A DNA stretch of 64,000 nt, taken from contig CAJTTA010000001.1 in NCBI GenBank assembly GCA_910579305.1, positions 1 through 64,000 of the forward strand, given 5' to 3'. The number at the start of each line of letters is the position of its first letter. Within the stretch, counting starts at the first letter, position 1. This DNA is from an uncultured Muribaculaceae bacterium. GTDB taxonomy: Bacteria; Bacteroidota; Bacteroidia; Bacteroidales; Muribaculaceae. The translations under genes were made by a program, and so were the position numbers. Shown in pieces: positions 62,929 to 64,000 of this stretch. Under the pieces are notes generated by a model. The model saw only the letters and a program-made list of their open reading frames with translations. It was not told where the DNA came from and did not search any database.

Positions 62929-64000
62929 ATGTACACAGATTTTAAGAAGCACTTACAGAATGAATTAGACGCGATACGCGAGGCCGGCCTCTATAAGGAG
63001 GAGCGCATAATCACCACTCCGCAGAAGGCTGACATAGCCGTGCAGGGCACCCAAGGCGAGGTGCTAAATTTCTGCGCCAACAATTATCTCGGCCTTAGTG
63101 ATGACCCCGATCTTATCGCCGCAGCCAAGAAGACTATGGATGAGCGTGGCTTCGGCATGAGTTCAGTGCGTTTCATCTGTGGCACACAGGATCTTCACAA
63201 AGAGCTTGAGCGCGCTATCTCCGATTACTTCAAGACTGAAGACACAATTCTGTATGCCGCTTGCTTCGATGCCAACGGTGGCCTATTCGAACCTCTGCTC
63301 ACTGAGGAAGACGCCATAATCTCCGATGCACTCAATCATGCATCGATAATCGATGGTGTGCGCCTCTGCAAAGCCAAGCGCTATCGTTATGCCAATGCCG
63401 ACATGGCCGAGCTGGAACGTTGCCTGCAAGAGGCACAGGCTCAGAGATTCCGCATAATAGCTACCGACGGCGTCTTCTCTATGGACGGCAATGTAGCGCC
63501 TATGGATAAGATATGTGAGCTTGCCCGCAAGTATAATGCCCTGGTGATGGTCGACGAGAGCCACTCGGCAGGCGTGGTGGGCCCCACAGGCCATGGTGTG
63601 GCAGAGAAATATGACTGCTATGGCGAGGTCGACATTTTTACCGGCACTCTCGGCAAGAGCTTCGGCGGCGCCATGGGTGGCTTCACAACCGGGCGCAAGG
63701 AGATCATCGACATGCTCCGCCAGCGTTCGCGCCCCTATCTCTTCTCCAACTCTGTGGCCCCTGCCATAGTAGGCGCAAGCATAGAGATGTTCCGCAAGCT
63801 TGCACAAAGCAATGAGCTGCACGACAAGCTTATGGATAATGTGGAATACTTCCGCACCCGCATGCTTGAGGCCGGCTTCGACATCAAGCCCACCCAGAGT
63901 GCCATATGCGCAGTCATGCTCTATGACGCCAAGCTCTCTCAGGAATTTGCCGCCGAGATGCAGAAGGAGGGAATATATGTCACGGGTTTCTATTACCCGG
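62929..64000 (+). CDS. kbl: Glycine C-acetyltransferase, 3'-truncated by window end
   Basis: At least 357 codons of the usual ~395 are present before the window ends. The protein is a PLP-dependent alpha-oxoamine synthase: 'NFCANNYLGLSDDPDLI', 'VMVDESHSAGVVGPTGHG' and the Schiff-base Lys243 in 'TGTLGKSFGGAMGG'. It cleaves 2-amino-3-oxobutanoate with CoA to glycine and acetyl-CoA. Divergent to tdh, with which it forms the threonine degradation route. Confidence 0.95.
   Translation, partial: MYTDFKKHLQNELDAIREAGLYKEERIITTPQKADIAVQGTQGEVLNFCANNYLGLSDDPDLIAAAKKTMDERGFGMSSVRFICGTQDLHKELERAISDYFKTEDTILYAACFDANGGLFEPLLTEEDAIISDALNHASIIDGVRLCKAKRYRYANADMAELERCLQEAQAQRFRIIATDGVFSMDGNVAPMDKICELARKYNALVMVDESHSAGVVGPTGHGVAEKYDCYGEVDIFTGTLGKSFGGAMGGFTTGRKEIIDMLRQRSRPYLFSNSVAPAIVGASIEMFRKLAQSNELHDKLMDNVEYFRTRMLEAGFDIKPTQSAICAVMLYDAKLSQEFAAEMQKEGIYVTGFYYP

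Overview
The window looks like a chromosomal stretch of a gut Bacteroidales bacterium, with Muribaculaceae-like features (family assignment is inference). Direct signs are several promoters of the Bacteroidetes type (TTTG, 18-20 bp, TAnnTTTG), almost no Shine-Dalgarno sequences, two large secreted proteins with type IX secretion-style C-terminal sorting domains, a lipoprotein form of TamA (TamL-like) beside TamB, a GT3-type glycogen synthase, and the long (~660 aa) form of urocanase. Most genes have a moderately high GC content. No rRNA, tRNA, CRISPR array, transposase or phage gene was seen.

Layout. 1-10.6 kb: a DUF3298-type lipoprotein, then, on the minus strand, a histidine-utilisation operon (S9 peptidase, hutU, ftcD, hutI, hutH) and a nitroreductase-like gene. 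10.6-14.7 kb: uvrB and a YgiQ-type radical SAM gene. 14.7-21.1 kb: a compact minus-strand RiPP (ribosomally made, modified peptide) island: radical SAM/SPASM maturase, a 77-aa precursor with a double-glycine leader and a 12-cysteine repetitive core, an outer-membrane TonB-receptor-like barrel, a C39-peptidase ABC exporter, and a 40-aa membrane peptide. This is the most novel part of the window. 21.5-25.8 kb: glycogen synthase and glucan phosphorylase. 26-29 kb: HRDC helicase and SpoU methyltransferase. 29-31.3 kb: ABM monooxygenase and dnaK. 31.6-35.5 kb: agmatine deiminase, N-carbamoylputrescine amidase (putrescine synthesis) and an ABC-F ATPase. 35.6-42.5 kb: two very large secreted surface proteins. 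42.8-51.8 kb: M13 peptidase, NlpC/P60 hydrolase, a PurM-like synthase, an MltF-like lytic transglycosylase, a DUF3332 lipoprotein, a LysM protein and a small outer-membrane barrel. 51.8-61.2 kb: tamL/tamB, a VanZ-like gene and dnaB. 61.8-64 kb: divergent tdh and kbl (threonine to glycine plus acetyl-CoA), kbl running off the window end.

How the genes work together. The hut enzymes convert histidine to glutamate with transfer of the formimino carbon to tetrahydrofolate, and the S9 peptidase at the head of the operon could supply amino acids from peptides. The RiPP genes form a plausible closed pathway: transcription from a strong promoter upstream of the maturase, modification of cysteines in the precursor, cleavage at Gly-Gly and export by the C39 ABC protein, and passage or re-uptake across the outer membrane by the barrel. 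Whether the product is an antimicrobial, a signal or a metal-binding peptide cannot be decided from sequence.
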